The notes under the pieces: model-generated
Told to the model about the DNA's origin: nothing
Seen by the model: only the letters and a program-made list of their open reading frames with translations
The model's database searches: none
NCBI GenBank assembly: GCA_045654025.1
Contig: JAZOMO010000031.1
Location: forward strand, 1-64,000
DNA from: Scatosoma sp045654025
GTDB lineage: Bacteria; Bacillota; Clostridia; Christensenellales; Borkfalkiaceae
Reading direction: 5' to 3'
DNA length: 64,000 bases
Made by a program: the position numbers and the translations under genes
Shown: positions 34,179 to 42,310 of the stretch, in pieces
How the letters are laid out: each line of letters starts with the position of its first letter
How positions within the stretch are numbered: the stretch's first letter is position 1

Positions 34179-34848
34179 AGTACATTTTTCTGGGTGGTCT
34201 ATACAGCCCGCGGTGGCGTGTTTCCACCAAATGGTATTCCTTAATGCGTTCCAGCTCGTGGACTGCAAGCCCCGCAGGAGAGGCAAAGGCAAGCGACCCG
34301 TCCACCCCACCGACGGCAGAATACCCGATACCGCAAAAGCAAATCGGCGCACCGTAGCAAAACGCATAGGCGCGAACAAGTACGCTTTCCACCCCGTTTT
34401 CCACCACTCCGTACGGGCAGACGATGACGTCCGCGCCGCATAAGGTCAGCGATTTTACTACCTCTGGAAAGTATAAATCCTCCGCAACGATAATGCCGAT
34501 TTTGCCGGCTTTCGTGTCGTATACCTTCAGCGCCGCGCCGCTGTTGCCGTCGCCGTCCACGACGTTTAGCATATCGGAAACCCCCAACAGCCTTCCGTTT
34601 TCCGCCACCACCGCCGATTTTCTCTTAAACCCCTTCGTATCGGTGATACAGCCACACACGACAACCGAGTTCGTCGTTTTAGAGAGGCACGCAAGCCGTT
34701 CGAAATAATCCGTTTCCTCTTTCAATTCCCGCTCATAGCTCACCTCGCCAAGGCTTTTAAAGCCCCCGACGACAATCTCGGCCTCCGCCGCAATCAACTC
34801 CTTTTCCTGCGTATAAACCGCATCACGACTGACAAAACAAATCCGCAT
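34177..34848 (-). CDS. Carbon-nitrogen hydrolase-like protein lacking catalytic residues
   Basis: 223 residues of nitrilase fold (CN_hydrolase). The segment that normally reads G-x-x-I-C-x-D-x-x-FPE reads GIIVAEDLYFPE (118-129), so the nucleophilic cysteine is alanine 122. The usual catalytic lysine region (K-x-H-L) is replaced by SDMLNVV (91-97). The fold is otherwise well kept, so this looks like a non-enzymatic homologue rather than decay. ATG 34848 has AGGAGGGG upstream; a longer frame to 34941 is unlikely. Divergent from the small ORF at 34942. Confidence 0.75.
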   Translation of the reverse strand: MRICFVSRDAVYTQEKELIAAEAEIVVGGFKSLGEVSYERELKEETDYFERLACLSKTTNSVVVCGCITDTKGFKRKSAVVAENGRLLGVSDMLNVVDGDGNSGAALKVYDTKAGKIGIIVAEDLYFPEVVKSLTLCGADVIVCPYGVVENGVESVLVRAYAFCYGAPICFCGIGYSAVGGVDGSLAFASPAGLAVHELERIKEYHLVETRHRGLYRPPRKMY

Positions 34849-34941
34849 ATCCCCTCCTCTTGTCAGTATATACACAAGAAACGGAAAATGTGCGTATAAA
34901 TAAAGTGTAGAGAGGGAATACTTGAAACGGAGGGCGCGCAT

Positions 34942-35034
34942 ATGTTTCTTTTAGGTTTGGCGGTTGGTTTGGTGCTGGGTGGCAATCTTGGCGTTATTTT
35001 AATGGCGCTGTTTAAAATCAACCGTTCCCATTAG
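34942..35034 (+). CDS. 30-residue DUF3789-like membrane peptide
   Basis: MFLLGLAVGLVLGGNLGVIL begins a single hydrophobic helix ending in a short basic tail (KINRSH). The pattern LGLxxGxxxGxNLGV resembles DUF3789 mini-proteins. Start support is good: ACGGAGG 8 nt before ATG, and the frame ends just before a strong bidirectional terminator. Function unknown. Confidence 0.7.
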   Translation: MFLLGLAVGLVLGGNLGVILMALFKINRSH

Positions 35035-35054
35035 ACATTCTCCCCGACACAGAA

Positions 35055-35080
35055 AAAGACGCGGAAATTTCCGCGTCTTT
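35055..35080. terminator. Bidirectional terminator
   Basis: Perfect 26-nt palindrome AAAGACGCGGAAA-TTTCCGCGTCTTT between the small ORF and the convergent kinase gene. Confidence 0.85.
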
Positions 35081-35086
35081 CTTCTA

Positions 35087-36196
35087 TTATTTTGCATATT
35101 TTTCAACGATTTGTTGCATCTCGTCTAGCTTTTCCAACATTCTCTCAGATAATGCTAAATGACATCTCGCGCGGTCGAGGTTTTGTCCCTCGTAATGCAC
35201 GCGGAAGTACTTATCCCCATCCAAATAATCGGAAAGGAACCGAATACCGCACTCTACCGTCATCGCAAGCGCACCCAAAGCCAAGGTTTCTACCTCTCTT
35301 TGCGTCATCATCGACTTTAACTCGCCGACGAAACCCTTGGTAAAGCCCTCGTATTTTTCCATATCGACAGCGATTTTCGCAAGGTCTTTTTCATCCTCAC
35401 CACAGGTGTTGCCCACAATACGAATCGCATCGCCAAAATCACAAGCCACTAGCCCCGGCATAACGGTATCGAGGTCAATGACCGAAAGATGCTCGTGCGT
35501 GTCTGCATCAAATAAAACGTTGCTGGTCTTCGTGTCGTTATGGGTGACCCTCAGGGGCAGTTCCCCTTTGCGCTGCAGTTTGTACAGTTTCGTTGCCACT
35601 TCTTCCAGCGCCAAGTATCCGTCAATCTCAGAGGAAACACTCGCTCTTCTTCCCGCCAAGTCGTCTGCTACTGCCTTCTTAAAGATTTCATAGCGGTTGA
35701 CCGTGTTATGGAAATGAGGTATTACGATATGTAAATCCTTCACAGGATAATCTGCAAGATATTTTTGGAACTTTCCAAAAGCGCGCCCTGATTCCTCTGC
35801 AAGCTTTACGGTGGAAGCTTCTAAAAAGGAAACAGAATTATCAATAAATCGGCAACAACGCCAAAATCCGCCGTCCTCTAATTGCGTATAATATTTTCCG
35901 TCTTTCGACTTTTGGTAATGCAAGACAAACCGCTTTGCACTAACGCCCGTCGCCTTAATCTTTGCGCGTATATATTCGGTAACGTTGACGATATTCTCCA
36001 TCATCTCAACGGGTTGCTTGAATACATAGGTATTCACCTGTTGCAGAATATAGTCCTTTAACTCTCCGTTTCGAATAAAATACGCCTTATAAGTTTCATT
36101 GATGTGTCCGCTGTGGATAACTTCACAATGCGAATACTCACCCGCAATTGCAAAGCGCGACAACGCCTCCAAAACCTTGGCTTCATTGATACTCAT
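35087..36196 (-). CDS. Phosphotransferase-family kinase, NahK-like (sugar anomeric kinase)
   Basis: 369 residues of aminoglycoside-phosphotransferase fold. SGHINETY near residue 30, ILQQVNTYVFKQPVEMMENI, the catalytic loop RVTHNDTKTSNVLFD (HxDxxxxN) and the metal site VIDLDTVMPG match N-acetylhexosamine 1-kinases, which phosphorylate sugars at C1 in mucin or milk glycan use. The substrate cannot be fixed from sequence. It stands alone, with a perfect promoter, and its neighbours do not form a sugar pathway. Confidence 0.75.
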   Translation of the reverse strand: MSINEAKVLEALSRFAIAGEYSHCEVIHSGHINETYKAYFIRNGELKDYILQQVNTYVFKQPVEMMENIVNVTEYIRAKIKATGVSAKRFVLHYQKSKDGKYYTQLEDGGFWRCCRFIDNSVSFLEASTVKLAEESGRAFGKFQKYLADYPVKDLHIVIPHFHNTVNRYEIFKKAVADDLAGRRASVSSEIDGYLALEEVATKLYKLQRKGELPLRVTHNDTKTSNVLFDADTHEHLSVIDLDTVMPGLVACDFGDAIRIVGNTCGEDEKDLAKIAVDMEKYEGFTKGFVGELKSMMTQREVETLALGALAMTVECGIRFLSDYLDGDKYFRVHYEGQNLDRARCHLALSERMLEKLDEMQQIVEKYAK

Positions 36197-36240
36197 ACTT
36201 TCCTACCTAAATCGTTTTCCTCGTACACTCAGCATTTATG

Positions 36241-36269
36241 ATTATAGCATAGCTACTTTGTTTTGTCAA
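36241..36269 (-). promoter_or_regulatory. Consensus promoter of the NahK-like gene
   Basis: Exact TTGACA (36264-36269), 17-bp spacer, exact TATAAT (36241-36246). Confidence 0.85.
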
Positions 36270-36323
36270 GTCCCTTTTTTTAATAAAACACATATTTACC
36301 CGCAAATAAGCCATAATTATTGT

Positions 36324-37094
36324 ATGCTTACATCCTTTCGAATTTGCGCCGTCTTCTATACGCTTTTTCAGTTGACCTTGCCGATTTTTGTCGCAAATCA
36401 AGGCAACGCTAACAGCGACTGTTGGGAGACGGCAACCGTTGATATTTCTCAGGTTCAGCCGCACCGCAAACTGCTGGCGTTGACCTTCGACGACGCCCCT
36501 GCCTCCACCTTAGAGGAAATCGTTGCCGTTTTTTTAAGCTACAACCAAAAGCACCCCGACGTCCCTGCCAGCGCCACCGTCTTTTGCAACGGCGCGCGAA
36601 TCACCCATGCCACCGCCCCCGCCGTTGCCGCAGCCACAGCCTTGGGATTTGAGCTCGGAAACCACACCCAGCACCATTACGACCTTTCCACTCTCACCCA
36701 AGCGGAACTGCAATCGGAAATCGACCGTACCGACCAGTTGCTCTATCCGTTTGATAAACGCCGACTGCACCTATTGCGCGCCCCCTACGGACGGATTAGC
36801 GACAGCGTGCGACAGCAGGCAAAAACCCCTATCATCGACTGGTTTATCGACACCAACGACTGGACCGGCGTTTCCGCAGACGAGATTTACGATACCGTCT
36901 GGGAAAATAAGTCGGACGGCGCTATCATACTCATGCACGACGGCTACCCAAATACCGTAGACGCATTAAAGAGGCTGTTGCCTGACCTATACAAGGCAGG
37001 CTACCAAGCCGTCAGCGTTTCACAAATGGCAAAGGCGCACGATTGCCGCTTAAAAATCGGCCAAGTCTATACGCGCGCCCGAAAACGTTCTTGA
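36324..37094 (+). CDS. Secreted polysaccharide deacetylase (NodB homology)
   Basis: 256 residues with an N-terminal hydrophobic segment (residues 5-24) acting as signal peptide or anchor. NodB motifs are complete: LALTFDDAP (catalytic DD), GNHTQHHYDL (metal histidines), RAPYGRI, DTNDW and IILMHDGYP. Likely deacetylates peptidoglycan or another wall glycan. No clear Shine-Dalgarno precedes ATG 36324; the open frame upstream has no better start. Convergent with lysC. Confidence 0.88.
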   Translation: MLTSFRICAVFYTLFQLTLPIFVANQGNANSDCWETATVDISQVQPHRKLLALTFDDAPASTLEEIVAVFLSYNQKHPDVPASATVFCNGARITHATAPAVAAATALGFELGNHTQHHYDLSTLTQAELQSEIDRTDQLLYPFDKRRLHLLRAPYGRISDSVRQQAKTPIIDWFIDTNDWTGVSADEIYDTVWENKSDGAIILMHDGYPNTVDALKRLLPDLYKAGYQAVSVSQMAKAHDCRLKIGQVYTRARKRS

Positions 37095-37127
37095 TGGATA
37101 AAAAGGCTATGTCACAGAGCCTATAAA

Positions 37128-37154
37128 AAAATCCCCACGATCGGCGGGGATTTT
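37128..37154. terminator. Bidirectional terminator between the deacetylase and lysC
   Basis: AAAATCCCC / GGGGATTTT with a 9-nt loop, between convergent genes. A second smaller hairpin (AGGCT...AGCCT) precedes it on the plus strand. Confidence 0.8.
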
Positions 37155-37161
37155 CTTGATT

Positions 37162-38496
37162 TTATGCTTCGTTTTTAGGGAAAAATTCGTAGTAGATGGC
37201 GCGAATACAGCTTTCGCAATCCTTGCCCTCTACGCCAACGATGATGTTCAGCTCGCTGGAGCCTTGGTCAATCATATTGACGTTGATACCGCTTTCCGAC
37301 AACGCCTTAAACAGTCTTGCCGAAGTACCTACGTTCCTTGCCATACCGTGCCCTACGGTAGCAATCATCGCAATGTCCTCGTGGGTGTAAATCTTATCAG
37401 GGGAAACCGCTTCTTTGATTTCCGCCACCAGCGCATCCAGAACACCGCCCTTTAAGAATTCGTTGTCGATGACCAAAGACATCGTATCAATCCCCGAAGG
37501 CAAATGTTCGAAAGAAATGCCGTGCTTACCGATGACAGCCAAAACCTTTTGCACAAACCCGATTTCCGCGTTCATCATCGACTTTTCAATGGTGATGGAA
37601 GTAAAACCCTTCTTGCCTGCAATCCCGGTGACAACCCCCTCGCCCAAGCGGCGCTTTGCCGCCGTAACGATGTACGTACCACGATCCTCAGGGCGGAAGG
37701 TATTACAAATACGAATGGGAATCCCTGCGCTACGAACGGGGAAAATCGATTCGCTGTGCAGTACGTTTGCGCCCATGTACGACAATTCTCGAAGCTCCGC
37801 ATAAGACAATTCTTCCATGCAAAGCGGGTTGTTAACAATACGGGGATCGCAAGCATAAAATCCGCTGACGTCCGTCCAGTTTTCATACAGCTTTGCCATG
37901 ACGCCGCGCGCCACAATTGCGCCGGAAATATCGCCGCCGCCACGCGAGAAGGCTTTTACCTTGCCATCTGCCCCCAGTCCGTAGAATCCGGGAACAACAG
38001 CGCGGTCGTATTTCTTCAGCGTTTCGCTGGCAAGCGCAAAAGTTTCCTCTTTCAACAGTCCATTCTCGTCGAAGCGAACAAATTCGGTTGCATCGACAAA
38101 GGGAACGCCCAGCACCGCCGCCATAATATGCGCCACAATAAATTCACCGCGGGAAACGCAGTAATCTTTACCTGCACCGCCAAGGATTTCTGCTTTCGCC
38201 TCATCAAGAGCCGTCTGCACCTGCAAATCTCTACCGATTTCGCGTTCAATATTCAAAAAACGCTGGCTAATCTTCGCCCACAGTTCTTCAAATAACGTTT
38301 CATTCTTTTCTTCGTACGCATCGTACAACGAATACAGCAAATCCGTCACCTTGATATCGCCGCTAAAACGCTTACCGGGGGCAGATACTACGACGTATCT
38401 TCTCTCTGCTTCCGCGCCCACGATTTGCGCCGCGCGTAAAATGACGTTGCCGTCTGCCATAGACGTGCCGCCGAACTTGCACACCTTACAATCCAT
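37162..38496 (-). CDS. lysC: Aspartate kinase
   Basis: 444 residues; first step of the aspartate family (lysine, threonine, methionine, diaminopimelate). KFGGTSMADG at the N terminus, FSRGGGDISGAI in the substrate site, and two ACT domains in the last ~150 residues for feedback control. Downstream of cdaA and mini-cdaR, 37 nt after the latter, RBS TTAGGAG. Confidence 0.95.
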   Translation of the reverse strand: MDCKVCKFGGTSMADGNVILRAAQIVGAEAERRYVVVSAPGKRFSGDIKVTDLLYSLYDAYEEKNETLFEELWAKISQRFLNIEREIGRDLQVQTALDEAKAEILGGAGKDYCVSRGEFIVAHIMAAVLGVPFVDATEFVRFDENGLLKEETFALASETLKKYDRAVVPGFYGLGADGKVKAFSRGGGDISGAIVARGVMAKLYENWTDVSGFYACDPRIVNNPLCMEELSYAELRELSYMGANVLHSESIFPVRSAGIPIRICNTFRPEDRGTYIVTAAKRRLGEGVVTGIAGKKGFTSITIEKSMMNAEIGFVQKVLAVIGKHGISFEHLPSGIDTMSLVIDNEFLKGGVLDALVAEIKEAVSPDKIYTHEDIAMIATVGHGMARNVGTSARLFKALSESGINVNMIDQGSSELNIIVGVEGKDCESCIRAIYYEFFPKNEA

Positions 38497-38533
38497 ATTT
38501 TTCTCCTAATATAAAAGCTTTTTCTCTAAAGAT

Positions 38534-38638
38534 TTAAATATTCAACAAGAATACCACTAAGAAAGCCATCAGCAACGACAAAGCTTTAATCCAAAACTTG
38601 GAGATAAAAACTTCTTTTAAAAAATTTAGGAATTTCAT
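38534..38638 (-). CDS. 34-residue membrane peptide at the cdaR position (CdaR/YbbR anchor only)
   Basis: Encodes MKFLNFLKEVFISKFWIKAL followed by a hydrophobic helix (SLLMAFLVVFLLNI) and a stop. The ATG overlaps the cdaA stop (ATGA), giving translational coupling. In Bacillota cdaA is normally followed by cdaR, whose product begins with a similar short helix before several extracellular YbbR domains; here only the anchor exists. I see no YbbR sequence in other frames downstream. It may be a reduced CdaA regulator, or a chance ORF; coupling and position favour a gene. Confidence 0.65.
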   Translation of the reverse strand: MKFLNFLKEVFISKFWIKALSLLMAFLVVFLLNI

Positions 38639-39516
38639 TTGCTGATCACCACCCTAGATTTTTTCTCTGTTAAAGGCAATTCTTGCCAATAATAATCACG
38701 CAACACCTTCGTCAACATCTCGGTATCAGGGAAACGCTCCACGTTGCCTTGCTTTACAATCGAAATGATACCCGTTTCCTCGGAAACGACCAAAGCCACT
38801 ACGTTCGCAACCTCGGTGATACCAATGCCGGCGCGGTGTCTTGTGCCAAATTCCTTCGGATACGAGGTCTTCTGCGTCAACGGCAAGAAACAGCCAGCCG
38901 CCTGTATCTTATGCCCACGAATAATCATTGCACCATCGTGCAAAGGCGAATTCGGGAAGAATACACCCTCAATCAACTGACTGGAGATATTTGCCTCCAA
39001 AGCCACGCCGCTGTGCGTGACGTTCTTAGGCAAGCTACCCCTTGAAAGAACGATGAGCGCGCCCGTCTTGGACTTCGACATATTCTGTACTGCCTTGATA
39101 ATATCGCCGATACAATGTTCTACGTCCTCCGGCGAATGCACCTCGGAAGATCTGCCGCCCGCTTTTTCCGCAGGGCTACTCTTCGTATGATGCACGTCCC
39201 AAAGCATCTTCTTCACCTCGACGTTGAAGAAAATCAGCATAACCGCCGACAACAACAAGATATACGCAAAGAAGAATGGCTTTGAAATCAGGTCGGGAAC
39301 CCAGCAAAGCAACACGCCGCCGCAAAGGAGCGCCGCCCAGTACGCCAGCATCATCTTTGTGGCATCATTCTCCCGCAAAACCTTTGATACGTAATAAATC
39401 ATCAGGAAGAAAATCAGCCATTCAAAAGCGTACAACAGCTGAAAATTCGTAAAGAAATTCTCCAACTTAGAAATCACGCCCTGTACATTGTCCAAAAAGG
39501 TCGCTAATAATATCAT
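38635..39516 (-). CDS. cdaA: Diadenylate cyclase CdaA (c-di-AMP synthase)
   Basis: 293 residues: three membrane helices in the first ~100 residues and a cytoplasmic DAC domain with the conserved PLHDGAMIIRG and GTRHRAGIGITE motifs. Makes c-di-AMP, which controls potassium and osmolyte uptake and wall homeostasis. Between holA and the mini-cdaR frame. Confidence 0.95.
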   Translation of the reverse strand: MILLATFLDNVQGVISKLENFFTNFQLLYAFEWLIFFLMIYYVSKVLRENDATKMMLAYWAALLCGGVLLCWVPDLISKPFFFAYILLLSAVMLIFFNVEVKKMLWDVHHTKSSPAEKAGGRSSEVHSPEDVEHCIGDIIKAVQNMSKSKTGALIVLSRGSLPKNVTHSGVALEANISSQLIEGVFFPNSPLHDGAMIIRGHKIQAAGCFLPLTQKTSYPKEFGTRHRAGIGITEVANVVALVVSEETGIISIVKQGNVERFPDTEMLTKVLRDYYWQELPLTEKKSRVVISK

Positions 39517-39558
39517 CTATACCTCCTTCAGCGCAATCTGCGCCAAATATGCCATTCA

Positions 39559-40548
39559 TCACAGCAACACCCTAGCACTCACCCTATGCACCGCCGCAGA
39601 CGGGGTCAGTTCCCCACATTTCACCGCCGCAATCGCCTCGTACACCGACGTGTAATATTCCATCAACGCCTCAGGCGTAAACTTTGCCGCTTGTTTTTTG
39701 TTCTTTCTTACGGCATGCTCCTTCATCGAAAGAGCCGCCGCTATGGCCGCCGAAGTTCCCTTCATAATGCGCATCTCGTACAAGCTCTTAAAGTAACTTG
39801 CAATCATGCTCAACGTCGGGATAATCTCCGTCGTTTTGTCCGTTAAATCATTCAAAATACGGATAAATCCCGCGCGGTCGCCACGGGAAATCGCATTCGT
39901 CAGTTCATATACCTTGTATTCCATCTCAGGGTGAACGTTTTCGCGCACCATTTCATCGGTTAACCGAGTAGCCCCCGCGCTTTCTGCGCAGAGCAACAGC
40001 TTCTCCGTTTCCATCGCGATGCGTGACATATCGTAATTGCAGTACGCCGCAATCAGGTCGCAGGTCATTCCGTCCGCAATCACCCCTGCCTTTTTCATCG
40101 TCAGATAAATCCACCGTTTAATCGTTTCCTCATCCGAACGACCGCAATCTACGAACGACACGTTCGGGGCTTTCGCCAAGGATACACCGCCCGCCTTTTC
40201 CCTGCTCGCGTTGGAAATAAACAAAATCACGGAGGGCGTTGGATTTTCAAAGAGTGGTTTTAAATACTGCGCATATTCTTTTTCCGTGGGATAAAATTCC
40301 GAAACCTTGACAAACCGCTTTTCGCTAGCAAAGGGAAAACTGCTCGCCGCCGCAACCAACGAAGAGAGTTTTTCACCCTTCAAGGCACTCCCTTCAAAAG
40401 CGACGTAATCGAGGATGGGCTGTTGTACGTACTTCGATTTTAAAAGAGCCTCTCCCTTTTCACGGAAATAGACTTCTTCCCCCTCAAAAACGTAGATCGG
40501 CTGCGCACCGTTCTCGTCGGTAAATTTTCGAAAATCCACGTATTTCAT
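39559..40548 (-). CDS. holA: DNA polymerase III subunit delta
   Basis: 329 residues, clamp-loader subunit that opens the sliding clamp. N-terminal PIYVFEGEEVYFREK and the helical domain with NDLTDKTTEIIPTLSMIASY match HolA. First gene of the holA-cdaA-mini cdaR-lysC unit. Confidence 0.9.
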   Translation of the reverse strand: MKYVDFRKFTDENGAQPIYVFEGEEVYFREKGEALLKSKYVQQPILDYVAFEGSALKGEKLSSLVAAASSFPFASEKRFVKVSEFYPTEKEYAQYLKPLFENPTPSVILFISNASREKAGGVSLAKAPNVSFVDCGRSDEETIKRWIYLTMKKAGVIADGMTCDLIAAYCNYDMSRIAMETEKLLLCAESAGATRLTDEMVRENVHPEMEYKVYELTNAISRGDRAGFIRILNDLTDKTTEIIPTLSMIASYFKSLYEMRIMKGTSAAIAAALSMKEHAVRKNKKQAAKFTPEALMEYYTSVYEAIAAVKCGELTPSAAVHRVSARVLL

Positions 40549-40584
40549 GCCTAAAAATGCGCTCCACGATATTCTTCCAAGGTT

Positions 40585-40613
40585 AGTATAGCATAAATAA
40601 TCGTAAAAAGCAA
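40585..40613 (-). promoter_or_regulatory. Promoter of holA-cdaA-lysC
   Basis: TTGCTT (40608-40613), 17-bp spacer, TATACT (40585-40590), in the 90-nt gap after comEC. An AT-rich hairpin (AAGAATTTA / TAAATTCTT) just upstream may end comEC transcription. Confidence 0.65.
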
Positions 40614-40638
40614 GAATTTAGAAATAAATTCTTAACAT

Positions 40639-42303
40639 TCAAAGCAATAGACAGACAATGAATGAAATTGCAAATATCCCTACAATCCCACATTTTTGCC
40701 ATTTGGCAAGATTGAATTTATCCGAAAGAAATATCCAACCCACGTAATAACAAAGCAAAGCCTCGGTAGATAATCCACTCCCTGCGACAACGCCCATTTG
40801 CAACTCCAACACGTGAAAGGGCAACATCAAAAGGTTGATACAGAGGTTGGGTACGTATAGTAAAATCACAGCCGCAATCGGGAAAAGCGAAGATACAACC
40901 GTGAGCAGCAATAACCCCGAAAAACCCACAGACATCAACGGCACGTAGATACAGTTTAGCAGTATCGACACTACGGAGAAATACCCAAAGCCGTTATACA
41001 AAATGGGCGCGGTTGCAATCTGCGCCGCAAAAGACACGGACAGAAAACCGCAGACCTTTTCCAACGCCTCTACCTTCAAGGACTTTGGCGGAGTATTTCC
41101 TCGGAACATATCCACCCCTTGCTCTTGAAGTGGTTTTTTGCATATTTTTCGTATAGCACAGGAAATCGTCTTACCAACGTTTTCCAAACCGATGCGCAAG
41201 GGCTTTGCAAGCAATAAAATCCCCAAACAAGCCCCAAATGAAAGCTGCGCCCCTACGCCAAACACGAGGGTCGGGTACAGCGTAAAGACGATCAGCGCCG
41301 CCAACGAAAGGCTTTCTAAGGGGTCATATTTCACCCCCAACAGAGTACAACTGTACCCGATTAGACAAGTGATAATTGCGCGCACAACAGACGGAGAATA
41401 TCCGCAAATCCCACCGTATAGCAACAAAACAGATGCGATAATCAACAATCGGAAGGGGGCAGGTATGCGATTACGGCGAAGCAGGAACAGACAAAAGGCA
41501 AACGCAGAGCCGATGTGCAACCCTGAAACAGCGAAGACGTGTGCAATGCCGCCGTAGCGAACGTTTTCCAAAAGTCCCTCTTCTATCCCTGAGGTATTGC
41601 CAAAGAGGATTGCGGTTGCCACCGCCGCTCCCTCTTCCCCCATCGAGGCGTACAGAGTATCCTGCAGCTTGCCACGAAGGTAGGGAAACGGACGGAAAGC
41701 GCGCCCTTGCACTTCATACCAAACGATATCGCCGCCACGATAAATTCGCCCATCGGCAATTGCCTCCGCGCGAAACCCGTAATTCCCTTCAATACGGTTG
41801 TAGGTGCTGACGTCCAGCAGGAGATTGACATTATCACAAAAATCCAAGGCGGTAAAAACGCTCTCGCCTACGCTGACCGTCATCTGCCCGCCTACCTGCC
41901 TGCCGTCTATCGTGAGGTCGGTCAAAAGCAACTTCCCACCCGACGAGGTAGGATTCTTTTCCACTACCGTGCCGAAAACGTAGTATTCACCGTTGTAGGT
42001 TGGTACGTCCTGATACCTTCCCACCGCAACGGAAAACGAGCCGAGCCCCATCAAAAAGGCGGCGTACAGCGCCGCTATACATGCGAAAAACCGCCCCTTT
42101 TTCTTCACGAAAAAGAAGAACGGAAAAGGAATCACCAACGCCAGGACAATCCACAAAACGGCATTTCCCTGCTCTACTACCTGAAAGTACGCAATAAAAA
42201 TCCCAAAGAGCAAAAATAAAGCGCATAAGAAAACAGGGCGAAAGTTTACCACTCGCCCTACGCTGATTTCTTCTTTTGTGTTTGCCTGCTCTTGTTTATT
42301 CAT
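40639..42303 (-). CDS. comEC: ComEC/Rec2-family competence protein without nuclease domain
   Basis: 554 residues: two helices and an OB-like DUF4131 region (about 90-190), then the multi-helix competence channel domain with GGIAHVFAVSGLHIGSAFAF. Full-length ComEC proteins (~750-800) end in a metallo-beta-lactamase-like nuclease domain; here the chain ends after the last helices. No detached beta-lactamase ORF follows (40549-40638 holds only a promoter). Last gene of the nusA operon, after nrnA. Confidence 0.88.
   Translation of the reverse strand: MNKQEQANTKEEISVGRVVNFRPVFLCALFLLFGIFIAYFQVVEQGNAVLWIVLALVIPFPFFFFVKKKGRFFACIAALYAAFLMGLGSFSVAVGRYQDVPTYNGEYYVFGTVVEKNPTSSGGKLLLTDLTIDGRQVGGQMTVSVGESVFTALDFCDNVNLLLDVSTYNRIEGNYGFRAEAIADGRIYRGGDIVWYEVQGRAFRPFPYLRGKLQDTLYASMGEEGAAVATAILFGNTSGIEEGLLENVRYGGIAHVFAVSGLHIGSAFAFCLFLLRRNRIPAPFRLLIIASVLLLYGGICGYSPSVVRAIITCLIGYSCTLLGVKYDPLESLSLAALIVFTLYPTLVFGVGAQLSFGACLGILLLAKPLRIGLENVGKTISCAIRKICKKPLQEQGVDMFRGNTPPKSLKVEALEKVCGFLSVSFAAQIATAPILYNGFGYFSVVSILLNCIYVPLMSVGFSGLLLLTVVSSLFPIAAVILLYVPNLCINLLMLPFHVLELQMGVVAGSGLSTEALLCYYVGWIFLSDKFNLAKWQKCGIVGIFAISFIVCLLL
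41455..41470 (-). repeat. Dispersed GC-rich motif, copy 6 (inside comEC)
   Basis: GGGGGCAGGTATGCGA on the plus strand, the only copy in this orientation. It encodes part of RRNRIPAPFRL in comEC. Confidence 0.55.
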
Positions 42304-42310
42304 ACCACTT

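Noticed and set aside
34146..35086. Possible ssrA (tmRNA) gene near smpB
   Set aside because: I looked for the tRNA-Ala-like ends and tag reading frame around smpB and found none.
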